DNA of 64,000 nt from Nitrosomonas cryotolerans ATCC 49181 (GTDB lineage: Bacteria > Pseudomonadota > Gammaproteobacteria > Burkholderiales > Nitrosomonadaceae). This document shows, piece by piece, positions 37,838-46,224 of the stretch (position 1 is the stretch's first letter; every line of letters begins with the position of its first letter). The notes below the pieces were generated by a model that did no database searches, was not told the origin of the DNA, and saw only the letters and a program-made list of their open reading frames with translations. The translations under genes and the position numbers were made by a program. The stretch lies in contig NZ_FSRO01000001.1 of the NCBI RefSeq assembly GCF_900143275.1, positions 248,001 to 312,000 of the forward strand, read 5' to 3'.

Positions 37838-38995
37838 TTAACTGACAATGCCATTCATGCGTCTAAGTTCTGTACAAATATGATTAATTGCTTTAAGAAA
37901 ATTTTCTACTTGCAACAAGGTATTGCTGGCACCCAGGCTCACTCGGACAGCACAACGTGCGAGTATTGGTGAGATGCCCATGGCTTCTAGCACATGACTT
38001 TGTCCAGGATTCACACTGGAGCAGGCTGCCCCGCTTGCGACGGCAAATCCTGCTTTATCAAGTTGAACAACCAGGGTGTCACCTTCAATATCAGGCAGGG
38101 CAAAATAACAGGTATTGGGTAAACGCGTTGCTCCTGAACTGAAAATAACGGCACCCATTTCATGTAATCCTTGCTCCAGGCGTGTACGCAAAGCGCTGAC
38201 GTGTTGCGCAGTTTTTTCTATGCGCGAATGAGCTAATTCGCAGGCAACTCCGAAACCGACAATAGCGGGCACATTTTCGGTGCCTGAGCGCATCCCATTT
38301 TCGTGACCGCCGCCATAAATGAGAGGTTTTAATAATAGGCGTTTGTCAACAATTAAGGCAGCTGCTCCTTTAGGCCCATAAATTTTATGTGCCGATAAGG
38401 TCATGGCATGGACTTTGAGTAATGTGAAATCTAGCTGAATTTTGCCGAGTGCCTGTACGGCATCCGTATGCATCCAGGCGCCGTGTGATCTCGCTATTTC
38501 TGCAATACTGGCGATATCCTGTATCACACCTGATTCATTATTTGCCAGCATGACAGAGACCAATCCGGATTTCTGTTTTGTCAGGATGCCGCCCGCTGCC
38601 TCCAGATCTAATTGTCCCTGGTCATCTACAGCCAACCGCTGCACTACCCATTTGTCGCTCGCCCTGCGGGCCAGTTCCTGGGCTGGGCGCATGATACAAG
38701 GATGCTCTATGGCGCTGATAAAAATGCCTGAGGGTTTTAGACTGTCAGCCGCGCCTCTAATAAATAGGTTGTTAGCCTCTGAGCCGCCGCTGGTAAAAAT
38801 GACCTGCACGGGTTGCACTCCAACAACTGCCGCGATTTGCGCGCGCGCGCGATTAATAGCGTGACGGGCTGCCGTACCGTAGCTGTGCCGACTGGAAGGA
38901 TTGCCAAATTCCTGCTGGAAATAGGGCAGCATTGCTTCAAATACGGCATCATCTACCGGGGTGGTCGCATTATGATCGAAATATACTTGTGCCAT
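37838..38995 (-). CDS. Cysteine desulfurase, NifS/IscS-like
   Basis: A 385-residue class V aminotransferase-fold PLP enzyme, releasing sulfur from cysteine as a persulfide for Fe-S clusters or thiolation. Visible are YFDHNATTPV at the N-terminus, TSGGSEANNL, HTDAVQALGKI, the PLP lysine in LSAHKIYGPKG, and the active-site Cys loop ASGAACSSVN. Spelling of the loop fits the group I NifS/IscS enzymes. No iscU, iscR or nifU is adjacent and the gene is not in a visible operon. The next 299 bases to the left end of the tnpB element contain no recognised feature. Confidence 0.9.
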   Translation of the reverse strand: MAQVYFDHNATTPVDDAVFEAMLPYFQQEFGNPSSRHSYGTAARHAINRARAQIAAVVGVQPVQVIFTSGGSEANNLFIRGAADSLKPSGIFISAIEHPCIMRPAQELARRASDKWVVQRLAVDDQGQLDLEAAGGILTKQKSGLVSVMLANNESGVIQDIASIAEIARSHGAWMHTDAVQALGKIQLDFTLLKVHAMTLSAHKIYGPKGAAALIVDKRLLLKPLIYGGGHENGMRSGTENVPAIVGFGVACELAHSRIEKTAQHVSALRTRLEQGLHEMGAVIFSSGATRLPNTCYFALPDIEGDTLVVQLDKAGFAVASGAACSSVNPGQSHVLEAMGISPILARCAVRVSLGASNTLLQVENFLKAINHICTELRRMNGIVS

Positions 38996-39294
38996 GGGTT
39001 CAGTGTAGTATTGGTCTCAGTAGTATTGGCCTCAGTTTTTCAATAGTATTTATGGGTATTCCATATTCACAATATTGTTTAACCGGCTGTTATCCGACGA
39101 GCTTGTAAAACATAGTGATATCAAGCAGATTTGAAACTTTCAATTTATTCCGATTTGATATAAACACGGTTATGTGACTCTCATCGTGACTTGAGCATAG
39201 CATTAAATGTGGTCGTATTGAAGTAGCCACATCAGTTCAAACATTTACCAAAATTTATCAAACAGGAAGATCGTCGTATCCAAGGTTTTATCAT
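38996..39294. other. Intergenic region before the tnpB element (299 bp)
   Basis: No gene is supported. One plus-strand frame stays open from about 39199 across the left end of the element, but it has no convincing start or recognised similarity and continues into the IS, so it is treated as chance. The promoter of the cysteine desulfurase should lie at the left side of this stretch. Confidence 0.4.
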
Positions 39295-39398
39295 CTCAAC
39301 TTCCGGAAAACCCCGGTCTTAAGGCCGGGGATGGATAGGGAGTCAGCTTCGCTGATACTAAAGCCTGTTTTTTCACCTATTTCTGTTACAGTGTGTTA

Positions 39399-40531
39399 AT
39401 GGAAATTAAGCGCGCATACAAATTCAGGTTTTACCCAACTTTTGAGCAAGAAACTATTCTGGCTCAAACATTCGGGTGTGCTCGGTTTGTCTATAATCGC
39501 ATGTTGCGCGTTCGTTCTGATGCTTGGTATACCGAGAAAAAAGAATCGGGTATCATGCTACCTCCTCTTTGTTGACCGAGTTAAAAAAAGAGCCTGAATT
39601 TGAATGGCTGAACAAAGTTTCCAGTGTTCCTGTGCAGCAATCTCTCCGCCACCTGCAAACGGCATTTGGTAATTTCTTTGCCAAACGAGCCAAATACCCG
39701 TCATTCAAAAGCAAGCATGAGAAGCAATCGGCTGAATACATGTCCAGCGCCTTCAAGTGGGACGGTAAGTCTCTGAAACTGGCGAAGATGAAAGATCCAC
39801 TGAATATCAGATGGTCGCGCACCCTTCCTAAGGCAACAAAACTAACGATTGCAACAGTCTCTAAAGACTCAGCGGGTCGATACCATGTTTCTATGCTTTG
39901 CGACGACTCTGTTGCGCGAAAGCCAAGGGTTAGCGGCAAAGTCGGCATTGACTTAGGATTAACGCACTTCGCTATTCTTTCTACGGGCGAGAAGATTGCG
40001 TCTCCTAACACGCTACGAAAGAATGAAACCAGGCTTGCTAAGCTGCAACGCAAGCTATCTAAAAAGCGCAAAGGGTCGGCCAATAGACAAAAAGCCAGAC
40101 TGAAAGTAGCGCGACTACATGCAGGAATTGCTGATGCTCGTAAAGACTTTCTACATAAACTCTCAACACGGCTAGTGAACGAAAACCAAGTGATAGCTGT
40201 AGAGTCTTTAGCTGTTAGCAATATGAAGAAAAATCGTTGCCTCGCAAAATCAATTTCCGATGCAGGATGGGGTGAATTTGTGCGGCAATTAGAATACAAG
40301 TCGCTGTGGTACGGGCGAGAGCTTGTAGGTATTGACCGATGGTATCCAAGCAGCAAACGCTGCTCGGGATGTGGGCATACCGTAAACAAGATGCCTTTGA
40401 ATGTGCGTGAATGGACTTGTCCGGAATGCGGATCAATCCATGATCGAGACATCAACGCAGCGCGTAATGTTTTGGCCGCTGGACTGGCGGTGTCAGCCCT
40501 TGGAGAATCTATAAGTCCTGTTTGCATTTAG
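39399..40531 (+). pseudogene. tnpB: TnpB RNA-guided nuclease, frameshifted
   Basis: The first part (ATG 39399 or GTG 39393) reads MEIKRAYKFRFYPTFEQE and stops at 39575. The second frame resumes near 39544 as RIGYHATSSLLTELKKEPEF and runs to 40531. The junction is an A6 run at 39538-39543; one extra A would restore a single frame (EKK-RIGYH). All catalytic parts are in the second segment: RuvC-I Asp at codon 39950 (VGIDLGLTHF), RuvC-II Glu in VIAVESLAVSNM, the zinc finger CSGC...CPEC, and RuvC-III Asp in HDRDINAARN. So the only visible lesion is the N-terminal frameshift. TnpB uses an omegaRNA from the element's right end to cut DNA next to a TAM. Confidence 0.85.
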
Positions 40532-40593
40532 GTGCGTTCGGGTTGGATTCGTTGAATTGGGAATCCCCTTCGTTTACGGAGGGGAGCAGTCAA
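40532..40593 (+). ncRNA. Right end RE1 / 3' part of the omegaRNA of the tnpB element
   Basis: The sequence after the tnpB stop begins GGTGCGTTCGGG-type (GTGCG from 40532), contains TTGAATTGG and a hairpin CCCCTTCG/CGGAGGGG at about 40565-40584, and ends GAGCAGTCAA. Such right ends encode the scaffold of the TnpB guide RNA in characterised IS200/IS605 elements. Bases immediately downstream (from about 40594) would serve as the guide, here GAGAACGGAACCAGGC. The exact RNA 5' end, normally inside tnpB, is unknown. Confidence 0.55.
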
Positions 40594-40755
40594 GAGAACG
40601 GAACCAGGCTTGTCAAATTGCAGCAGCGAATGGCAAGGAAACGGTGTGGTGCTACAAACAGACGTAAAGGCAGATTAAAAACAGCATGGTATGTTTTAAC
40701 CACCGGGCTGCGAGACCGAACCCTGGAAGATAGTGTGAATCCTGTTGGCATTTAG
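40594..40755 (+). pseudogene. Internally deleted second tnpB remnant
   Basis: The frame ENGTRLVKLQQRMARKR continues through GRLKTAW and jumps directly to YVLTTGLRDRTLEDSVNPVG. It matches two separate parts of the neighbouring TnpB: NETRLAKLQRKL...RLKVA, and NVLAAGLAVSALGESISPVC. The approximately 120 codons between (RuvC-II Glu, zinc finger and RuvC-III Asp) are deleted, and everything upstream of the NETRL motif is missing too. It is a relic of a related element abutting the right end of the larger one. Confidence 0.78.
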
Positions 40756-40821
40756 GTGCGCTCAGGTTGTGATGATTGAATTGGAAATTCCTCTCCTGCA
40801 GGGAGGAGAGGGAGCAGTTGA
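40756..40821 (+). ncRNA. Second right end RE2 / omegaRNA-like tail behind the tnpB remnant
   Basis: Directly after the remnant's stop the sequence is again a right end: GGTGCGCTCAGG, TTGAATTGG, a hairpin CCTCTCC/GGAGAGG at about 40791-40812, and GAGCAGTTGA. It parallels the first right end base for base in outline but has a different, compensated stem. If transcribed it would give an omegaRNA-like tail followed by the guide GCAGTATTGAAAGAAT. Expression is unknown. Confidence 0.5.
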
Positions 40822-40908
40822 GCAGTATTGAAAGAATATACCAAGGATACGGCGTAAATGGTTTTCGAAGAAGGATCGTTAACGTGTCTCTTTTTTTATT
40901 TACTTACA

Positions 40909-41019
40909 AAGACCGCTGCATAACTGTATTTTTAAGCTTTTCTGATTACTTGCAGCATTGATAAATCAAACACTTAAAAATCTTGCCCAGCCCGAGATAA
41001 CCAGTTATGCAGCGGTCTT
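40909..41019. repeat. MITE-like element with 18-19 bp inverted repeats and 5-bp direct repeat
   Basis: AAGACCGCTGCATAACTG at 40909-40926 is perfectly inverted at 41002-41019. Inside, ATTTTTAAG (40928-40936) and CTTAAAAAT (40973-40981) form a second inverted pair. TTACA lies directly outside both ends (40904-40908 and 41020-41024), as expected for a target-site duplication. The 111-bp unit has no coding capacity, so it fits a miniature inverted-repeat transposable element mobilised in trans. It ends 13 bp from the CHRD gene stop and may also act as a terminator. The IS family was not identified. Confidence 0.7.
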
Positions 41020-41032
41020 TTACAGGGTGTTC

Positions 41033-42172
41033 TTAATTTAGAGTGGGCGTATTTTGTGTCCTGGTCGCACCCAATAGATTTCGTTCCGTATGTACATTGG
41101 TGTAAGTCTGGTTTGCAACGAAAGCGGCTAATTGTTCAGATTCCAGCACAGTATTGTCAGGAACGATCCATTTACCGTTTTCAGTTGGCTGTAAAGAGAT
41201 GATGATCGGGCCGATACGTTGCTCGGCCGTTTGTTGATGAATATGAATTCCATTTGCAATTATTGTCGTTTCCGTGTCAGGAAGCACGTAGCCTGTGATT
41301 ACTCGGGTTTCTAGATCGACAGTATAGCTTGCAGTACAGGTGGCGTAATCAGTGCCCACACTATTTAATTCATCTTCCACCGGTATGGTGGCTGCTTCCT
41401 CGACTTGGCTGCAAGCCGTCAAAGATGTGATGGTACGTTGTTCAGGGATGATTTGTGCTCTCAATTCGCCGCCTTTGTTAGTTGCGGTATGCACGTTAAA
41501 GTATAGCTCTCCTCTCAAAAATGCGTCATATTCATCTAGTGTCAATTGAGTTCTGGCATCTATGGAACCGTCTGCGGTCCCATCACCATCTTGGTCTAAG
41601 GGGTTCAAGCAGCTTCCTTCAATTCTGGGAATCCCTTCAACTGCCCCAAGAGAGAAAAAAGTGCGGGCAGTACAATCATTGCGAGAGAGTTGTATCAGGG
41701 TTTTATTATCCGATTGATCATTGTCTATTTGCATACGCAAGATAATCGGACCATCAGTATTGATAGAACCATTATGAATATGGGCCTGAATGATATCCGT
41801 TACATTTTCGCAGATGATGGCGGCCTCTATGGCACGGGTGCTGTTTACGACGCGCACTATTCCTCTGCAGCCGCCGGCTGAGGTGATGTTTTCCGTGATT
41901 TCTTCCGCAGGATTCAAGGCGACTCTGATTGTTTGGTAGTCCGGTGTCCCTCTGACTAAAGGCGCGTTAGCATTGCTGACTGTAAAACGTTCTAACGTTA
42001 CGCCAACGTTAGTAAATTCCTGATTAGGGTCGGAATCAACGGTTATATTTGGCAAAATAAGTGTGTTATTAGCGCTGTTAAAGTTAGGAATCTGTAAATG
42101 ATCGGCTTCTGATACTAAAGAGAAGCATAAGACACCTGCTCCTATTATGGATGTGGCCATAAATTTCTTCAT
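41033..42172 (-). CDS. Secreted two-CHRD-domain protein
   Basis: A 379-residue exported protein with a signal peptide (basic MKK, hydrophobic SIIGAGVLCFSLVS). It contains two CHRD domains, the fold first seen in chordin: domain 1 about residues 60-245 with AHIHNGSINTDGP and LYFNVHTATNKGGELRAQI, and domain 2 about 250-375 with IHIHQQTAEQRIGP and YTNVHTERNLLGA. CHRD proteins of bacteria are of unknown function, often extracellular; the His pairs suggest a metal or ligand site. Six-plus cysteines suggest disulfides. A GGGAGAAAAC ribosome binding site precedes the ATG. Domain 1 has a DQDGDGTADG calcium-loop-like insert. Confidence 0.83.
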   Translation of the reverse strand: MKKFMATSIIGAGVLCFSLVSEADHLQIPNFNSANNTLILPNITVDSDPNQEFTNVGVTLERFTVSNANAPLVRGTPDYQTIRVALNPAEEITENITSAGGCRGIVRVVNSTRAIEAAIICENVTDIIQAHIHNGSINTDGPIILRMQIDNDQSDNKTLIQLSRNDCTARTFFSLGAVEGIPRIEGSCLNPLDQDGDGTADGSIDARTQLTLDEYDAFLRGELYFNVHTATNKGGELRAQIIPEQRTITSLTACSQVEEAATIPVEDELNSVGTDYATCTASYTVDLETRVITGYVLPDTETTIIANGIHIHQQTAEQRIGPIIISLQPTENGKWIVPDNTVLESEQLAAFVANQTYTNVHTERNLLGATRTQNTPTLN

Positions 42173-42770
42173 GTTTTCTCCCGAGAGTGGATTTGTTTTT
42201 TTATTGCCACCAGATTGATAAGACGGTTATTGAGTGTTAAACAATGTGCATTTAACCTTTGTGTTCCTGTCACCCTAAAACAGCACGATATAGCGATTGT
42301 CATTACAGATAAATAGATAGATAACCTATTTTCATTTAGGAAAAATTCTTAAAAATGATTTGGCGCTTCAATTCTCTGTCATTATGAATAATCTTTGTTG
42401 TATTAATAGCTATGATGCTCAGGTGGGATGCTGCCAGGGATGATTTGAACGTGCATTGGGATATTAGAAGATAAGACCTGATAATCGAATCGCGAAAGGA
42501 TCTGTCAGTTTAACAATCGAGTACGTAATAATCCAAAAAACGTGTTATAAAAATCAATGTAAAGGTAATGCTTTATCTATCTTGTTTATGAGCTGTATTT
42601 TTTGGATAAAGAATTGCTGGCGATGCATTTAAGTCTTTGTCATATAAATGAAAATAGCTTTATTTTTACTTGACTGGGTAATTTTTTTTGATTAAAGTGA
42701 GAAGCGGTGGAGGGTAGTGGAGTGTGAATTTAAAAATTAATAATTTTTCCTGTATGAGCAAGGGGACAGC
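42173..42770. other. Non-coding gap between the CHRD gene and the mraZ relic (598 bp)
   Basis: No gene is supported in this AT-rich stretch, which separates the divergent CHRD gene and the dcw cluster. The only recognised element is the promoter-like sequence near its right side, listed separately. The CHRD promoter is expected on its left side but was not identified. Confidence 0.5.
42670..42698 (+). promoter_or_regulatory. Candidate sigma-70 promoter of the dcw cluster
   Basis: TTGACT at 42670-42675 and TAAAGT at 42693-42698 are separated by exactly 17 bases, a good sigma-70 arrangement. It lies 72 bp before the start of the mraZ relic, the classical position of the mra promoter. It is a pattern match only; no start site is known. 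Confidence 0.5.
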
Positions 42771-43217
42771 ATGTTTCGTGGTGTTGTGCAGTTTAGTCCG
42801 GGTAGTAAGAGTAGACTTGCAATCTCCGTGAGATGCCGTAACAGGCAGATATTCTCTTGCGTTAGATGTTTAATCACCACCGCAGGTTCTTCGAAGTATC
42901 TGCTGATTTATCCCCAGCCAGCCTGGGAATCTATAGAATAAAATTCAATAATCGTTTAAGTTTTAATCCAAAAATACGCAGTTTGGAGCGGCTACCTGCC
43001 GGTAATACAATGGGTGTGGAGATGGATAATACAAGCCGCATTTTGATGTCGTTGCTACTGCGTCAATTTGCGGATTTGAGCAAGAATACCCTGTGAGTAG
43101 GACAAGGGTGGGCAACTTGAGCTGTGGAATGAGGAGAGGCGGAATTTACAAACTGAACATGTGCTGGCTTTTAAAGACGGAGGAATATCGTCCGAATGGA
43201 GGGATTTCTCGTTATGA
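42771..43217 (+). pseudogene. mraZ: mraZ pseudogene (transcriptional regulator of dcw)
   Basis: An intact AAGGGGACAGC ribosome binding site leads into MFRGVVQFSPGSKSRLAI and, later in the same frame, YLLIYPQPAWESIE, matching the MraZ start (MFRG...DSKGRLAIP...LLLYPLPEWE). That frame stops at 42943-42945. The homology continues in another frame: FNPKIRSLERLPAGNT, VEMDNTSRILMSLLLRQFAD, then an in-frame TGA at 43094 and VGQG. It then returns to the first frame as LELWNEERRNLQTE and FKDGG...FSL, stopping at 43217. Thus there are at least two frameshifts and one stop. MraZ normally binds direct repeats upstream and represses mra/dcw transcription, so that control should be lost here unless another copy exists. 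Confidence 0.85.
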
Positions 43218-43238
43218 CGAACTGGTGATGATGCGCTG

Positions 43239-44186
43239 ATGCACGTAACGGTATTGTTGCAAGAGGCGGTGGCCGCGCTGGTAGTTAAACCAGGCGGCAT
43301 TTATGTAGATGGCACTTTTGGTCGTGGTGGTCATAGTCGTCTAATTTTATCGCGACTGAATGAAGCAGGGAGGTTAATTGCATTTGATAAGGATCCGGAT
43401 GCTATTAGTGCTGGGGAGGCGATTAAGGATCCGCGTTTTTGTATCAAGCATGGTAGTTTTCTTCAAATGCCGTCGATGTTACGAGCGATGGCAGTGAGCC
43501 GGATTGATGGCGTGTTGTTGGATTTGGGCGTGTCATCGCCACAATTAGAAGAAGCCTCACGAGGATTCAGTTTTCGTTTTACAGGCCCGCTTGATATGCG
43601 TATGGATACGAGCCAGGGTTTGACCGCCGCGGAGTGGTTGGCTTCCGTAACGGAGACCGATTTAGCAAGGGTAATCAGAGATTATGGTGAAGAGCGCTTT
43701 GCTAGACAGATTGCAAGGAAGATTGTTGAGGAGAGAATGCGTCAGCCGATTGTTACCACGTCGGCGCTTGCTGAGATTGTTGCATCAGTTGTGCGTTCAC
43801 GTGAGCATCAGAGAGAAAATAAACAGCATCCCGCGACGCGTACTTTTCAGGCAATACGAGTCCATCTCAATCGTGAACTTGAGGAACTGTCGCTGACCTT
43901 GCCGCAATGTCCAGATTTATTGAATTTGGGTGGCAGATTAGTAGCGATCAGCTTTCATTCATTGGAAGATCGTATGGTGAAGCGTTTTATGCGTACGGCC
44001 GCAGATGCTGACGTATTGCCCCGGGGCTTGCCATTAAGGGAAAAGGAGGTGCGGCGCCTCAGTAGACAGAAGTTAAAGTTAATTGGCAGAGCAGTGCGTC
44101 CTGAAAAGCAGGAAATTATAATCAATGCGCGAGCTAGAAGCGCGGTCATGCGCGTGGCGGAGCGAATTTCTACTGGTGAGGATTGA
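43239..44186 (+). CDS. rsmH: 16S rRNA (cytosine1402-N4)-methyltransferase RsmH
   Basis: RsmH (MraW) methylates N4 of C1402 in 16S rRNA. The 315-residue protein has the SAM-binding motif [16 protein letters not shown] near residue 22, the conserved [28 protein letters not shown], and [11 protein letters not shown] near the C-terminus. The ATG at 43239 is chosen because it lies just after the mraZ relic stop, in the same frame; no strong ribosome binding site is seen. ftsL follows with no gap. Confidence 0.95.
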   Translation: MHVTVLLQEAVAALVVKPGGIYVDGTFGRGGHSRLILSRLNEAGRLIAFDKDPDAISAGEAIKDPRFCIKHGSFLQMPSMLRAMAVSRIDGVLLDLGVSSPQLEEASRGFSFRFTGPLDMRMDTSQGLTAAEWLASVTETDLARVIRDYGEERFARQIARKIVEERMRQPIVTTSALAEIVASVVRSREHQRENKQHPATRTFQAIRVHLNRELEELSLTLPQCPDLLNLGGRLVAISFHSLEDRMVKRFMRTAADADVLPRGLPLREKEVRRLSRQKLKLIGRAVRPEKQEIIINARARSAVMRVAERISTGED

Positions 44187-44492
44187 ATGCTTAGATTAAA
44201 TATTTCTTTGATTCTGATTCTTGTCATCTGTGCATTGAGTGTGGTGACTGCACAGCACAAGGCGCGCAAGCTTTTTGTGATGCTGGAGAGTGAAAAAGAA
44301 ATAGCGCGGAAACTGGAGGTGGAGTGGGGAAAGTTGCAATTGGAACAGGGTACGCTGGCAATGCATGGTCGTATCGAAACCATTGTGAGTGGGCAATTAA
44401 ATATGAAAGTACCCTCGGCTTCGCGTATACAGATTATTTCGCCGGATGCTACGGTTGATTGGGTCAATTTTGATGAGAATTTTAAGCCATGA
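44187..44492 (+). CDS. ftsL: Cell division protein FtsL
   Basis: A 101-residue bitopic division protein: short N-terminus, one membrane helix (LNISLILILVICALSVVTA), then a periplasmic coiled coil (KLFVMLESEKEIARKLEVEW). FtsL forms the FtsQLB subcomplex that activates FtsWI in the divisome. The start immediately follows the rsmH stop. The end overlaps the ftsI start by 4 bp (ATGA). Recognition rests on size, topology and position between rsmH and ftsI. Confidence 0.93.
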   Translation: MLRLNISLILILVICALSVVTAQHKARKLFVMLESEKEIARKLEVEWGKLQLEQGTLAMHGRIETIVSGQLNMKVPSASRIQIISPDATVDWVNFDENFKP

Positions 44493-46216
44493 TACGTAAT
44501 CCTATGCCACATATTACCTTACCCGTGTGGCGTTCGCGTTTGTTATTCGGATTGTTATTTTTTGGTTTGATTGGTTTAGCTGGACGGGCTGCTTATTTGC
44601 AAGGAATGCATAATGATTTTTTGCAGCAGAAGGGTGAATCTCGTTATGTTCGTGTAGTTGAAATGAGCGCACATCGTGGCATGATTACTGATCGACACGG
44701 AGAAATACTCGCGGTCAGTACACCTGTGGCATCGGTATGTGCGGATCCGCAGAAAACAGATATAACACCCGAACAAGTTAATAAACTGGCCGCTTTACTT
44801 AAAATGGATGCTACAGAAGTTAGCCAACTTGTTAACAAAAAACAAAGTCGGTTTGTTTATTTAAAACGCCGGTTATTACCAGAAATAGCCGAAAATATTA
44901 AGAATCTGAAAATGCCGGGCATTTTTTTACGATATGAATTTCAGCGTTTTTATCCGGCAGGAGAAATGACCGCGCATGTGCTTGGCTTTACTGATATTAA
45001 TGATCAGGGGCAGGAAGGCGTTGAGCGAGGGTGGCAAAAAATGCTTGCTGGCGAATTAGGTAGCCGTCGGGTGATTAAAGATAATAAGGGCCGGATTATA
45101 GAGGATGTGGAAAACATTCGTTTGCCTAAGCAAGGACAGGATCTTATTTTATCTATCGATAGTAGAATTCAGTATCTCGCGCATCGTGAGCTGAAGCAGG
45201 CTGTACAAGTTAATAAAGCGAAAGCAGGCAGCATTATTGTATTGGACGCGCAGACAGGTGAGGTGTTGGCTTTAAGTAATTTGCCTGTTTACAATCCAAA
45301 CTTACGCACGAGTATTAGTGATGAGAAAACCCGGAATCGAGCCTTAATCAATGTTTTTGAACCAGGTTCTACCTTAAAACCCTTCACTGTGGCGGCGGCA
45401 TTAGAAGTTGGTGAAATTAATCCAGATACCGTTTTTCAGACGGCGCCCGGTATGCTGAGAATCGGTCGGGCGACCATACGTGATGTACGTAACAAGGGCG
45501 AATTGACAGTCGCACAGATTATTCAGGAATCAAGTAATGTGGGCACCGCGAAAATTGCTTTGTCGCTACCATCGCAAACAATGTGGAAAATGTTCAATCA
45601 ATCTGGTTTTGGCATATCGACCGGATCTGGGTTTCCGGGAGAAGCGAATGGTAGGTTACGACCATATAATACTTGGCGACCAATTGAGCAAGCTACGATG
45701 TCATATGGTCATGGGATTTCAGCCAGCCTGATGCAGCTTACGCGCGCTTATACAATCTTCTCAACTGGAGGGGAGTTAAAGCCCATTTCTCTGGAGAGAC
45801 AGAACCTGCCGGTCATGGGGCAGCGGGTGATCTCACGTGATACGGCGCTTGCAGTCAGCCGTATGCTTGAAATGGTGACTCAGCCTGGGGGAACTGCGCC
45901 ATTAGCACAAGTTAATGGTTATCGGGTCGCAGGCAAAACAGGCACGGCACATAAATTAATAGATGGTCGTTATGCAAAAAATCGCTATATATCAACATTT
46001 GTTGGCTATGCGCCCGCATCGAATCCTCGTTTAATAATTGCGGTAATGCTAGATGAGCCATCTGCCGGGAAATATTTTGCTGGTACGGTCGCGGCCCCAG
46101 TGTTTAGTCAGGTCATGACAGGTGCTTTACGGATATTAAATGTGCCGCATGATGCGCCTGCAAAAAATAATATTGTATCGTTCCCTGTGGCGTCGGAATT
46201 AGGTAATGAGGGGTGA
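44489..46216 (+). CDS. ftsI: Penicillin-binding protein 3, septal transpeptidase FtsI
   Basis: A 575-residue class B PBP that crosslinks septal peptidoglycan together with FtsW. It has one N-terminal membrane anchor (LLFGLLFFGLIGLAGRAAY), a pedestal domain, and a transpeptidase domain with the SxxK motif at about residue 294 (FEPGSTLKPF), SxN near 347 (ESSNVGT) and KTG near 483 (VAGKTGTAHK). It overlaps ftsL by 4 bp and its stop overlaps a possible murE GTG start. Confidence 0.96.
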   Translation: MIRNPMPHITLPVWRSRLLFGLLFFGLIGLAGRAAYLQGMHNDFLQQKGESRYVRVVEMSAHRGMITDRHGEILAVSTPVASVCADPQKTDITPEQVNKLAALLKMDATEVSQLVNKKQSRFVYLKRRLLPEIAENIKNLKMPGIFLRYEFQRFYPAGEMTAHVLGFTDINDQGQEGVERGWQKMLAGELGSRRVIKDNKGRIIEDVENIRLPKQGQDLILSIDSRIQYLAHRELKQAVQVNKAKAGSIIVLDAQTGEVLALSNLPVYNPNLRTSISDEKTRNRALINVFEPGSTLKPFTVAAALEVGEINPDTVFQTAPGMLRIGRATIRDVRNKGELTVAQIIQESSNVGTAKIALSLPSQTMWKMFNQSGFGISTGSGFPGEANGRLRPYNTWRPIEQATMSYGHGISASLMQLTRAYTIFSTGGELKPISLERQNLPVMGQRVISRDTALAVSRMLEMVTQPGGTAPLAQVNGYRVAGKTGTAHKLIDGRYAKNRYISTFVGYAPASNPRLIIAVMLDEPSAGKYFAGTVAAPVFSQVMTGALRILNVPHDAPAKNNIVSFPVASELGNEG

Positions 46217-46224
46217 GTCTGATT

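Larger units (their letters stand above)
39295..40593 (+). mobile_element. IS200/IS605-type element carrying only tnpB (IS1341-like)
   Basis: A TnpB-only element. The left end has a subterminal hairpin CCCCGGTCTT/AAGGCCGGGG at 39311-39330 and a smaller one, TCAGC-TTC-GCTGA, at 39343-39355. The tnpB frame spans 39399-40531 with a frameshift. The right end (40532-40593) has a hairpin CCCCTTCG-TTTA-CGGAGGGG and ends near GAGCAGTCAA. No tnpA (Y1 transposase) is present, so it needs a transposase in trans. Ends are not mapped exactly because these elements have no terminal inverted repeats or target duplications. Confidence 0.8.

Noticed and set aside
39199-39398. Open frame crossing the left end of the tnpB element
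   Set aside because: No start codon context, no similarity, and it runs through the IS end hairpins; considered chance.
39536-39546. Programmed -1 frameshift site in tnpB
   Set aside because: The run is A6 followed by G, but the codon phase is AAA AAA GAA, not A AAA AAG, and no downstream stimulatory structure was identified; kept only as an open possibility with the frameshift finding.
39553-40527. 324-codon open frame antisense to tnpB
   Set aside because: It mirrors the tnpB codons exactly, has Arg/Ser/Leu-rich composition with no motif, and no ribosome binding site.
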